Source: JANQEU01 sp965601455 (GTDB lineage: Bacteria; Bacteroidota; Bacteroidia; Cytophagales; Cyclobacteriaceae). From it: a stretch of 64,000 nt of DNA. Location of the stretch: contig OZ271831.1 in NCBI GenBank assembly GCA_965601455.1, positions 186,001 through 250,000 on the forward strand. The letters run 5' to 3'. The notes under the pieces were generated by a model that searched no databases, was not told the DNA's origin, and worked only from the letters and a program-made list of their open reading frames with translations. Numbering within the stretch: the stretch's first letter is position 1; each line of letters starts with the position of its first letter. The translations under genes and the position numbers were made by a program. Positions 44,101-52,159 of this stretch are shown here, in pieces.

Positions 44101-46578
44101 GGTTCCTTTGTTAATTCCTCTTGTCTGCTGGTTCGGGGACTGGAATAACATTTCCCGAATGTAGATATCATTATTGGAGTCTATACCAATATAAAATCGA
44201 CCATCGGCCAAAACAGAGTTGATATCATTTAACCCGAAATCACTTAACTCACCTAATAGCTTAAAGTTCTCATCCAGGCTTACAATTCTACGGCCGGCAG
44301 AGAGAAGGATCTCATCAGGTGAATCGGATATTGATTTTAAATCCTCTTGTCCTCCACTTATATCGATGGATTGGATTTTTCCATTTCCATCAATCGATGT
44401 ATTCTTGAATCTTGTGAATCCATTTGGCCCTTGCCATGAAATTAAGAATTCATCATTTCCAGAAGCGATGATCTCTGTCTCAAGATTTTCTACCCCATCA
44501 GTTTCTACCGCAAAGGAAACCGAAACCTCTGTTGCAGCGCTTGGAATCACTGATCCATAAAGGTAATTGTAGTCACCAAAGTCCTGGCTATAGATGACCA
44601 TAGCGTCGCCGTCGTCATCCATGGCTACTGAAGGAAATCTTAGATTGTTAGTCCAATCAATTACTGAAACAGGATCGGTTGATAAGAACGAATTGGCCCC
44701 ATCAAATTTTCTGGATACTATGTGATCGCTGCCTTGATCAAAAATCACAATACCCTGGTCATCGGACAGACTGATGTCAAAATAGCTGGTAGCACTTACG
44801 CTGCTCGTATTAACTGTAAACGTATTACCCACGGTCGCTCCTGAAGAATTAAACAGTTGAACACGTATGTATGAACCCCAGAACCAACCTACAGCAAAAT
44901 CCCCATCCGGTGACATGGAAACCCTTGGAATTTGGTCGTCTACCATGTCCGTTTCATCAGTAACTCTAATGGCGGTACCCACCTTTTCACCCGAACTGTT
45001 GAACTGCTGAGCCCAGATATCTCTTTCCGCAGTTAAAGGATCTTCTTCCCAGACAACCACGAAGTTGCCCTGACTATCCGTTTCAGACACCCTGAATTCC
45101 CTAACGGAAGGGTCATCGTTGATCTTTAGGCCATCGTCTTTTTTGGCAACCGGTATTGACCTGGAAAAGTATTGAATGAATACATCTTCAGAGAAATTCC
45201 CGTTAAAACCAACCACGAAATCATCACCAAGCAGATTTACCTGCGCGCTGTTAATGCTGGATTGAGATATTGACGAAGGCGATGAATATGAATTCCCAAA
45301 GTGATCCGTTGTCCGAAACCGGAGGGAAGAGTTACTGGCGTAGGCATAATATCTATTTCCGAATTCATCAACCTGCAGGTCGAATGCCGTATAGTTCGAT
45401 GCTGAGAAGTAGTCAAAACCTAGAAAGACATCATTGGAATCAAATCGTCTGTTTCTGATTTCAGAATCAACAGCATCGAAGAAAGAGACTATTAAGTCAC
45501 CATTCTCCATCAATCGAATTAATGGATCATCTACAGTCGGTGTCAAAATAGTTGGAAAACCTGCGTTGAATCCAATTATTTCGCCTCCTAAACTACTTTC
45601 TAATCCTCCTCTTCGGTACTTTATGCCAAAATACTTCTGATCGCTGAAGAAGCTCATTTCCTCGGCCCAACTGACTACATAATTTCCGGATTCGGTGATC
45701 GCTACAGAAGGAGACTTACTTTCAGCGGTATCACTCACATCGAGGATCTCAGAAGTACCCCAAGTTCCATCAAAGAATGTATTGACGTGTGCGGTATACT
45801 GGGAGCCACTTTCATCTTCAAGTGTTTGCCAAGCCAACACGAAGTCGCCACTTTCATTCATGGAAATACTAGGCAGAATAGCTTCGTCAGTGGTCGAACT
45901 TGCTCCGTCAGCCGTATATAATGTAAGTGTATGATTGACAGGGCTTCCTGCACTCAGAGTTCCTGTGTTGTCATATCGCCGAATCTCGAGATAGTTGTTA
46001 TAACTATAGGTGTCATACTCAATGTACTCCGAGTAGTTTCTTTCATATACTACCACAAAATCCCCATTCCCATCGATGGCGACATCCGGATCGGAGTAAG
46101 TATTATCTGGGACGCTTGATGCAATTGTTATTTCGCCTCCGAGGGGTTCCTTATCCGGATTAAAGCGCTGCGCTTTTATATCTCCTCCGTATACATCTCG
46201 CCACACCAAAACAATTTGACCATCCGCATTCGCATCCATAGCAACCTGATCTTGTATTCCTGAGGTCTGTGTGTTGACCGTATTTTGCTCACTGCTGCTT
46301 CGGTATGATTGGGCTGAAACATCGTCGATGGTAAGAAGTATTGAGGCAGCAATGGTTCCAGCTGCTACCCCTAACTTCATTTTAAGTAGCAGTTGATCAA
46401 GCTTGGATTTAAGTTTTCGTAGCTTTCGAATCAGGTAGTATTGCTTTTTCCTACTCAGTTTTTCGAAAGACTTACTTCGCCGTCTTTTAAGATACCTGTC
46501 GTGTAGCTTTGTGAATCTATTTAGTGTTCGACGATAGTCCAGAACCAGGTAATTGTCCCAAGATGAGCGTGAATCCAT
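41152..46578 (-). CDS. Giant T9SS-secreted repeat protein 1 with extended basic pre-signal
   Basis: An 1808-residue protein. Residues 1-67 are a strongly basic extension (W-D-N-Y-L-V-L-D-Y-R-R then many Lys/Arg). A hydrophobic segment (about 70-84) and an A-x-A-type site before Gln90 follow. About 95-1290 holds many D-G-D-F-V-V-V-W type repeats with A-Q-R-F and G-x-x-V-G elements, likely beta-propellers. About 1355-1710 holds four cadherin-like/He_PIG Ig domains, with S-G-T-P and N-V-N-D-A-P motifs. The end carries V-V-Y-P-N-P-T-D-S, a type A T9SS sorting domain. It is a probable surface adhesin or matrix protein. Many N-x-S/T sites occur, such as N-H-T, N-E-S and N-Y-T. It is a paralogue of the next upstream gene. 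Confidence 0.88.
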   Translation of the reverse strand: MDSRSSWDNYLVLDYRRTLNRFTKLHDRYLKRRRSKSFEKLSRKKQYYLIRKLRKLKSKLDQLLLKMKLGVAAGTIAASILLTIDDVSAQSYRSSSEQNTVNTQTSGIQDQVAMDANADGQIVLVWRDVYGGDIKAQRFNPDKEPLGGEITIASSVPDNTYSDPDVAIDGNGDFVVVYERNYSEYIEYDTYSYNNYLEIRRYDNTGTLSAGSPVNHTLTLYTADGASSTTDEAILPSISMNESGDFVLAWQTLEDESGSQYTAHVNTFFDGTWGTSEILDVSDTAESKSPSVAITESGNYVVSWAEEMSFFSDQKYFGIKYRRGGLESSLGGEIIGFNAGFPTILTPTVDDPLIRLMENGDLIVSFFDAVDSEIRNRRFDSNDVFLGFDYFSASNYTAFDLQVDEFGNRYYAYASNSSLRFRTTDHFGNSYSSPSSISQSSINSAQVNLLGDDFVVGFNGNFSEDVFIQYFSRSIPVAKKDDGLKINDDPSVREFRVSETDSQGNFVVVWEEDPLTAERDIWAQQFNSSGEKVGTAIRVTDETDMVDDQIPRVSMSPDGDFAVGWFWGSYIRVQLFNSSGATVGNTFTVNTSSVSATSYFDISLSDDQGIVIFDQGSDHIVSRKFDGANSFLSTDPVSVIDWTNNLRFPSVAMDDDGDAMVIYSQDFGDYNYLYGSVIPSAATEVSVSFAVETDGVENLETEIIASGNDEFLISWQGPNGFTRFKNTSIDGNGKIQSIDISGGQEDLKSISDSPDEILLSAGRRIVSLDENFKLLGELSDFGLNDINSVLADGRFYIGIDSNNDIYIREMLFQSPNQQTRGINKGTGRSQELTSIARNDNGDYVIVWDNFDEGGGARITAQRFNNNHQRVGDTITISTRGDIETLYNSQGNDLQYSFEQHRYPDVFMSEDGDFTVVWDGYLYNPYITLRYGGLFHRTFDAQEESLTDTKRIYATDPSDLISAFNIPRVDADANGNFVVAWTHSEYYGSETNTYRLRYQQFDNAGTPINEPISVVSPFQSMGYFYTSQIEVDVDESGDFAVAYTRSQEGSIYLTVAKVPSDGNGSWDWGQNFYAEGEHYVQLDSNDPYPDVTILPDGTVAFVYVNADGNIEFRIISSDGQTVSDATQPFNITNDDLPKILSNDLGIAVLAVERNEGDAIELARYALDGSPLAGAQSVSYASFIKSADMDIDDSGDIMVAWTSESYNFGYGKEVFAKEIFTPFPKVEVSEINVIEEEIKELQESLSISDNFGSNDWDFQVLVPSSYGTTTVGSLTLAEGSTFLGSDVETNGITYSHVGVDSPDDLLEFEIANVFGYKRSVEIPISVTNVNDQPITELEITNQETNEDEAFNFSIPNGTFSDEETSPLSYAAELQSGANLPGWLSLTGDSFTGTPLNEDVGVLNLRVIASDGELSTTADFDLTVINVNDAPTAGDIEDQSATEDVAFSFDLSGSFSDPDVGDQLTYSAAEVESTELPSWLSINSSSGELSGTPANADVGSVEIIVTATDASSATASGTVKIEVANANDGPVVQPIADQNTAEDSPFTFDVSGLFSDDDTGDVLTYSAKQEDGNDLPSWLTLDSSTGQFSGTPTNENVGTLFVEVTGTDGAGASVSDVFAIEVANVNDAPDIIGSIEAQTAIEGENFSFEIKKDELFADVDSPGISIELKQSDFTDLPNWLSFDSETGILSGTPSEGDVGELEIRVIASDGETVTSISFLLTIQAGEKLGLSQESIVVYPNPTDSYVQFDWEDQSEKLIRIYDYQGKISKEFRVSTERRIDVSTLPDGNYVLSIERERVKVASFKLVIKHNK
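41160..41960 (-). repeat. Near-identical 3' segment shared with the upstream paralogue (copy 1)
   Basis: The DNA for the last cadherin-like domains and the sorting domain is nearly identical to 46740-47540. Long runs differ by only a few bases, while the middles of the two genes are far less alike. This suggests recent duplication or gene conversion of the 3' end. Confidence 0.75.
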
Positions 46579-46677
46579 AATACAAGCATTAAAAACTATG
46601 GGAATTTACAAGGATTAATAATGAAAACGTAATTCATTTAAGTTCAGGATCATCGTTTGTTCTCAGGGATAAATAAA

Positions 46678-46709
46678 AAAGCGGCTGGGATTTTATTCCG
46701 AGCCGCTTT
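46678..46709 (-). terminator. Intrinsic terminator between the two giant genes
   Basis: Arms AAAGCGGCT and AGCCGCTTT, extended inward by GGA/TCC pairing, form a stem 22 bases past the stop of giant protein 2. On the minus strand the stem runs into TTTTTTATTTA. The two giant genes may therefore be separate or attenuated transcripts. Confidence 0.85.
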
Positions 46710-46731
46710 AAACAATTATAAATCTATGAGA

Positions 46732-49700
46732 TTAGTTGTTGTGTTTGATCACTAATTTGAAGGATGATATCTGTACCTGATTACGCTCAATTGACAGCAC
46801 GTAATTTCCATTAGGAAGCGTAGATACATCAATACGTTGTTCGTTTGTTACCCAAAGCTCCTTCGAAAGTTTGCCTTGATAGTCATAGATCCTTATCAAT
46901 TTCTCAGACTGATCTACCCAATCAAATTGAACATAAGAATCTGTCGGATTTGGATAGACCACAATACTTTCCTGGGAGAGTCCTAGTTTTTCACCAGCCT
47001 CAACGGTTAGTAGAAAAGATATCGAGGTCACTGTCTCGCCATCAGACGCAATCACACGAATTTCCAGTTCACCTATATCACCTTCGGAAGGTGTACCTGA
47101 TAGTATGCCTGTTTCCGAATCGAAGCTCAACCAATTTGGTAGGTCCGAAAAATCGGATCGCTTTAATTCAATGGAGATTCCCGGAGAGTCCACGTCGGAG
47201 AAGAGCTCATCTTTTTTGATCTCAAAAGAGAAGTCTTCACCTTCAATCGCGGTTTGGGCTTCAATTGAACCAATTATATCCGGGGCATCATTGACGTTGG
47301 CTACTTCAATTGCAAAAACATCACTCGCTGAAGCTCCCGATCCGTCAGTACCGGTGACCTCGACAAATATAGTTCCGACATTTTCGTTCGTTGGTGTTCC
47401 TGCAAACTGTCCCGTGGCTGGATCCAGCGATAACCATGTTGGAAGATCACTTCCATCTTCCTGTTTTGCCGAGTATGTAAGTGCTTCTCCTGCATCTTCG
47501 TCGCTAAACAACGCTGATACATCGAATGTAAAAGGACTGTCTTCTGTGGCATTTTGATCCGCAATGGTCTGCACAACGGGGGCGTCGTTCGTGTTACCCA
47601 CATTAATCGTGAGCGTTCCTGAAACGGCCACAGATGAATTATCTGTGGCTGTTACAGTAATTTCAACCGTTCCTACTTCAGCGTTGCCAGGGGTGCCGGT
47701 AAATTCACCAGTAGAGGTGTTTAGAGAAAGCCAGGAAGGAAGTTCAGTTCCTTCTTTTTCTACCGCGCTGAAGGTTAATGCGTCCCCAACATCCGGATCA
47801 GAAAATGAGCTGGAAACATTGAATGCAAATGCAACGTCTTCAGTCGCTTCCTGTACTGGAATTTCACTACCAGTTGGTGCGTCGTTCACATTTTGAACTG
47901 TTATGGTAAAGATGTCGGAAATCTCGTTCTCGCCATCTGAAGCCGAAAGTTCTACACTCAGTACTCCTACATCACCATTTGCGGGCGTACCAGAAAATGA
48001 AACGGTACTGGAGTTAAAGCCGATCCATGAAGGAAGTTCCGCTCCACCTTCCTGCGTGGCAGAGAACGTTAAGGTTTCACTTTCTTCATCACTAAATGCT
48101 GCTTCTCCGACATTCAACTCGAATACGACATCTTCATCTGTAGTCTGATCGGCAGTGGCCGATTCCAGTACCGGCAGATCATTAGTGTTGGTGATGAATA
48201 TTGGTCCTTTTATGGTACGGCTATATCCGAAGAAGTTTTTTACTTCATACACAAACCTGTCGATTGCGGTTTCTGTACCGTCATGTTCATATGTCGTTCC
48301 CTGGCCTTCAACTTCAGAGCCAAGGAAAGTACTTCCTTCATTTAGCGCCTGACTCCCAATAAATGAAGTTCCATGGGTTGTAGGTTCCAATACCTGGAAT
48401 GCCCAATCTCGACTACCAAAGTTATCTCCGATTATGACAGAATTGGTCATGTCTACAGTTTCTCCTTCTACTACATTGATAGGGGAGATATTCACTTTCG
48501 GATAGGGTGTGAATACTTCTTTGGAAAGAATGGCCTGGTACGAGCCATCACCATATTGACTCCAGACTACAATGGCGTCACCCGATTCATCTATACCGAT
48601 GCTTGGAGTTCCTGTGACACTTGTGGTTCCATCGACAATCGAAGATTTACCCACTTCTTTTCCTTCGTAATCGTAACGCTTTAATTCAATGCCATTGTTA
48701 TCTGGGAATGTTACTGCAAATCCACCTACATTTTTATCCATTGACATTCTGCTAGGTCCGTAGACAATACGGAAAGGCTCAATCACGAGGTCACCTAGCT
48801 CATCAAAGACAACCCCTTTAATTTCAGTTCCATCTGGTTGTTCCAGGAATGTGGCTGCCACGAATCCATTATCCATTAGTACAACATCATTCCTCATGTT
48901 ATCGATATAATCAACTCCGAAGCCATCTGTCCAGAGTTGGGATCCCTCGCTGTTGTACTTGGCGATGTTGAGATAACCATAGACACCTTCACTTTCAACG
49001 AAAACCTGGTGCAGAACGACAAAATCGCCATCCTCATTCATATCTACCACAATTGCCTCGTTATCGAAATATCGGCCCTGGTAGTTAGTAGTGAAAGGAG
49101 TCTGCAAGTCTCCGACTGTGTTTCCATCTGAATCGTATCGTTGATATCTAACCGTGTGGTTGAAATATCCGCTTGATCCGCCATAGGTTCTTTCTGACCA
49201 TGCAATTAGGAAATTCCCCTGTCCGTCTGAAGTTACATCGGTATTGATACGATTATTATCATCAATTACCTCACCCGAATTAATCTCAAATACAGTAACC
49301 TCATCTCCGACAGGCGATCCTTGCGAATCATATCGCTGAAATACAATCTCCTGTTCAAAAAAGACAAGTTCCTCGTTGAACCTTGTTAGTTTATCCCAGA
49401 CGATTATGAATGATCCATCATCGTCCATTACGACAGAAGGATTAGAATGAATTTGATCTCCTCCGAAACCTTTTGCTACCTCAATTTCAGGGCCTATTTT
49501 ATCCTTATCATCATTGAAAGCCTGGGCATAAATCCCACTGAAATACACACCTAGCTCACCACTGTAGAATGATTCCCAGACAACCACGTAATCCCCATCT
49601 TCATCTCTGGAAATATCGGGGTTTATTTGTAGATAATCAGGAGTCGTATTGACAAATTGGGGAAATGGATCGGTTGGTGGAGAGTAAAAGATTTCAGTTA

Positions 49701-52092
49701 ATCGTGGTTCGCCGAAAACGATACCGGCGAAAAAGCGTCTATTGCCGGTTCGTACGGCAAATACTCCGTTGCCACTGCTGTAATCTTCGTCTGTAAACTG
49801 TACCCGAAGTTTTTCTTCACTATCAACAGATAAAATGGTGTATCCGGAGCCAATGAGTATATCTTCCTCGCTGTAAGAAATCGAATTAACATCGGTATTT
49901 GATTCCGAGTAAGAGATTGCAGTTGCCGGCTGTACTTCACCATCTATTACTTTGGCAAGCTGCAGCTTTCTATCACCGTGCCATGCAACGACAAACTCGT
50001 TGTCACCTATAGCGGTCGCCTCATTACCTTGGGCCCTTCCGTCAACGTCAAAACTAAGATTAAATTCGGATGAAAGAGTAGTCGAACCACCTGCCATCGT
50101 AACAGCTGTTAAGTAGGTATAATCTCCACCGGTGTAGTCTTCCCAAACGATGATGGCATCTCCGGATTCATCTATAGCCACAGCCGGGTTTGTGTCAAAA
50201 TAGGTACCGGAAATATTGATTAAACTAGAAACAGTAGATCCGGAAATACGATTTGCTTTCAGCCCCTCGTTTGAGAATTCAGTTGATCGGTACACAATCA
50301 CGGCCTCATCATCCTGAATGGCAATATCAAATCTATTTGAATTAATATCTGAACCTGCCGCGGCTATCGCAACTGTCAAACTGGTTGAGTCACCATTAGC
50401 ATCAAATTGCTTGAAGACCAAATCCTGTCCCTGGAGCCAGGCCACTATAAAATTACCATCATCATCCAGGGCTACTTTCGGAGAGTCCTCGAAAATTCCA
50501 TTATCCGGCCGGGTAACGGTGATATTAGATCCTACTTTTTCACCATTTTGATTAAATCGTTGTGCGAATATTTCACTTGAACTAGACTCTGTGCCTTTCC
50601 ATACAGCTATGAAATCTCCGTTATCGTCAGCTTCCGATAAATGAAGTTCTTGTGCGCTATAATTCGATTCGTCATTGATTTTGACGAATTCTCCAGTGCC
50701 AATAGAATTGACATTCGGCGCTGAGAATTTCTTATAGACAGCGTCATTGCTGAACTCTGGTCCTGTAAAGACAGTAATCACATCGTCTCCGGCTAGTTCA
50801 ACCTGGACGCTATTTATACCGTCTATTGAGATGGCGTTATATCCCTGAATGTAACTCCCAAATTCATTTAACCTGATAAAGTCGAAATTGCTTCCATCAG
50901 TATAGGCAATATTGATATTTCCTGAAGGATCTACGGCAATATCCAAATCATCAACGAATGTACCAGTATTATAACTGGTAGTTCGAATTTGATTGTCATT
51001 CGAATCCATTGTGACCGTACGAACTCGATTTTGATCATTGTCAATAAACCCAAGTAACAAGTTATCATTTTCGTCCAGGTTTATGGAAGGTAATTCCACA
51101 TTGATTGTAGTACCTGGGCTACCAGTTAGCACAAAGTCATCTACAGCCGTAATCGTGCTACCAAAGCTGTTATTTACATTTCTTTTGTATTTGAGCGCAA
51201 AGTAATCTGTGGTAGAATATCTTCCTACATATTCTGACCATGCTACCACGAAGTCCCCATCATTAGTGATAGCTACATCTGGCTGACGGGCACTGCCTGT
51301 TGTGTTTTCATTTAAAGTGACAGCGTCTCCCCAAGTACCATCGATGTTTGAGCGACTTAAGATTGAATAGTCCCCTGAATCATAGTCCTGCCAGGCGACA
51401 ACGAAATCACCATCATCGTTCATCGCAATCTGTGGAAAGCTTGCCCGGTCTGATGAGGTGAAATCAGAGTAGATTGAGAGAGATTCAAGAACGGATTCAC
51501 CGCCGTCGAATCTTTGTATCCATACAGAATTGGGTGATGGATCTCCTGAGATATATCGATCGATAACAACAACAAATTCACCATTTTCATCAAGAGCCAC
51601 ATCAGGGTATGCCAAGCTCTGGGATGCTATCACTGAAGCATCAACCAAAGTTAATTCTCCGCCTTCCGGTTCGAGGTTGCTATTAAACAATTGTCCCTGT
51701 ATATCCCCACTTGACGCATCTCGCCAGACAACTACCATATCACCCTCCGGGCCGATATCGGAGGCTACCATTTGCTTAGTTCCTGAAGAAGTGCTAATGG
51801 TCACGTCATTTCCCTCTGTCAAAGTCTGAGCACCAGCATCCAATGACAGCATCACTGAAGCGGCTATGGTGCCTGCTGCAACACCCATTTTCAAACGCAT
51901 CAGCAATTGATCCAGCCTGGTTTTTAGCTTTCTCAATTTCCGCACCAGGTAATACTGCTTTCGTCGGCTTAATTCCTCAAATGAGTTACTCTGGCGTCTT
52001 TTTAAGTAGCGCTGGTGGAGCTTTGAAAATCTCTTGAGTGTACGGCGATAGTCCAGGACAAGGTAATTGTCCCATGCTGAGCGTGTATCCAT
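46732..52092 (-). CDS. Giant T9SS-secreted repeat protein 2 with extended basic pre-signal
   Basis: A 1786-residue paralogue of giant protein 1 with the same layout. It has a basic pre-signal (1-67), a hydrophobic signal core (about 69-84) with cleavage after D-A-G-A, and a long region of D-G-D-F-V-V-A-W type repeats. Four cadherin-like Ig domains (about 1335-1690) and a type A sorting domain (V-V-Y-P-N-P-T-D-S) complete it. By eye 63 of the first 79 residues match giant protein 1, although the DNA there has many synonymous changes. N-x-S/T sites include N-T-T, N-N-S, N-I-S and N-V-S. It starts 67 bases after the GT41 gene on the same strand, so co-expression is likely. Proposed role: outer-surface adhesin and glycosylation substrate. 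Confidence 0.88.
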   Translation of the reverse strand: MDTRSAWDNYLVLDYRRTLKRFSKLHQRYLKRRQSNSFEELSRRKQYYLVRKLRKLKTRLDQLLMRLKMGVAAGTIAASVMLSLDAGAQTLTEGNDVTISTSSGTKQMVASDIGPEGDMVVVWRDASSGDIQGQLFNSNLEPEGGELTLVDASVIASQSLAYPDVALDENGEFVVVIDRYISGDPSPNSVWIQRFDGGESVLESLSIYSDFTSSDRASFPQIAMNDDGDFVVAWQDYDSGDYSILSRSNIDGTWGDAVTLNENTTGSARQPDVAITNDGDFVVAWSEYVGRYSTTDYFALKYKRNVNNSFGSTITAVDDFVLTGSPGTTINVELPSINLDENDNLLLGFIDNDQNRVRTVTMDSNDNQIRTTSYNTGTFVDDLDIAVDPSGNINIAYTDGSNFDFIRLNEFGSYIQGYNAISIDGINSVQVELAGDDVITVFTGPEFSNDAVYKKFSAPNVNSIGTGEFVKINDESNYSAQELHLSEADDNGDFIAVWKGTESSSSEIFAQRFNQNGEKVGSNITVTRPDNGIFEDSPKVALDDDGNFIVAWLQGQDLVFKQFDANGDSTSLTVAIAAAGSDINSNRFDIAIQDDEAVIVYRSTEFSNEGLKANRISGSTVSSLINISGTYFDTNPAVAIDESGDAIIVWEDYTGGDYTYLTAVTMAGGSTTLSSEFNLSFDVDGRAQGNEATAIGDNEFVVAWHGDRKLQLAKVIDGEVQPATAISYSESNTDVNSISYSEEDILIGSGYTILSVDSEEKLRVQFTDEDYSSGNGVFAVRTGNRRFFAGIVFGEPRLTEIFYSPPTDPFPQFVNTTPDYLQINPDISRDEDGDYVVVWESFYSGELGVYFSGIYAQAFNDDKDKIGPEIEVAKGFGGDQIHSNPSVVMDDDGSFIIVWDKLTRFNEELVFFEQEIVFQRYDSQGSPVGDEVTVFEINSGEVIDDNNRINTDVTSDGQGNFLIAWSERTYGGSSGYFNHTVRYQRYDSDGNTVGDLQTPFTTNYQGRYFDNEAIVVDMNEDGDFVVLHQVFVESEGVYGYLNIAKYNSEGSQLWTDGFGVDYIDNMRNDVVLMDNGFVAATFLEQPDGTEIKGVVFDELGDLVIEPFRIVYGPSRMSMDKNVGGFAVTFPDNNGIELKRYDYEGKEVGKSSIVDGTTSVTGTPSIGIDESGDAIVVWSQYGDGSYQAILSKEVFTPYPKVNISPINVVEGETVDMTNSVIIGDNFGSRDWAFQVLEPTTHGTSFIGSQALNEGSTFLGSEVEGQGTTYEHDGTETAIDRFVYEVKNFFGYSRTIKGPIFITNTNDLPVLESATADQTTDEDVVFELNVGEAAFSDEESETLTFSATQEGGAELPSWIGFNSSTVSFSGTPANGDVGVLSVELSASDGENEISDIFTITVQNVNDAPTGSEIPVQEATEDVAFAFNVSSSFSDPDVGDALTFSAVEKEGTELPSWLSLNTSTGEFTGTPGNAEVGTVEITVTATDNSSVAVSGTLTINVGNTNDAPVVQTIADQNATEDSPFTFDVSALFSDEDAGEALTYSAKQEDGSDLPTWLSLDPATGQFAGTPTNENVGTIFVEVTGTDGSGASASDVFAIEVANVNDAPDIIGSIEAQTAIEGEDFSFEIKKDELFSDVDSPGISIELKRSDFSDLPNWLSFDSETGILSGTPSEGDIGELEIRVIASDGETVTSISFLLTVEAGEKLGLSQESIVVYPNPTDSYVQFDWVDQSEKLIRIYDYQGKLSKELWVTNEQRIDVSTLPNGNYVLSIERNQVQISSFKLVIKHNN
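46740..47540 (-). repeat. Near-identical 3' segment shared with the downstream paralogue (copy 2)
   Basis: Partner of 41160-41960. The shared part covers the last cadherin-like domains and the T9SS sorting domain in both genes. Confidence 0.75.
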
Positions 52093-52159
52093 AGTATGGG
52101 GCTTTAGGAAAACTACGTTAATTTAATACGATTCGCGCTCAAATAGTAATCTCCGGAGA

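Noticed and set aside
47105..47557. A 150-codon plus-strand open frame inside giant protein 2, with a related one at 41423-41896
   Set aside because: Both are mirror images of the duplicated cadherin-like domains. They are rich in Ser, Pro and Val as expected from reading repeats backwards, and have no start context or family resemblance.
41152..52092. RTX/type I secretion substrates
   Set aside because: The D-G-D-F-V-V-W repeats resemble those in giant RTX proteins, but no nonapeptide G-G-x-G-x-D arrays are present and a T9SS sorting domain ends both proteins.
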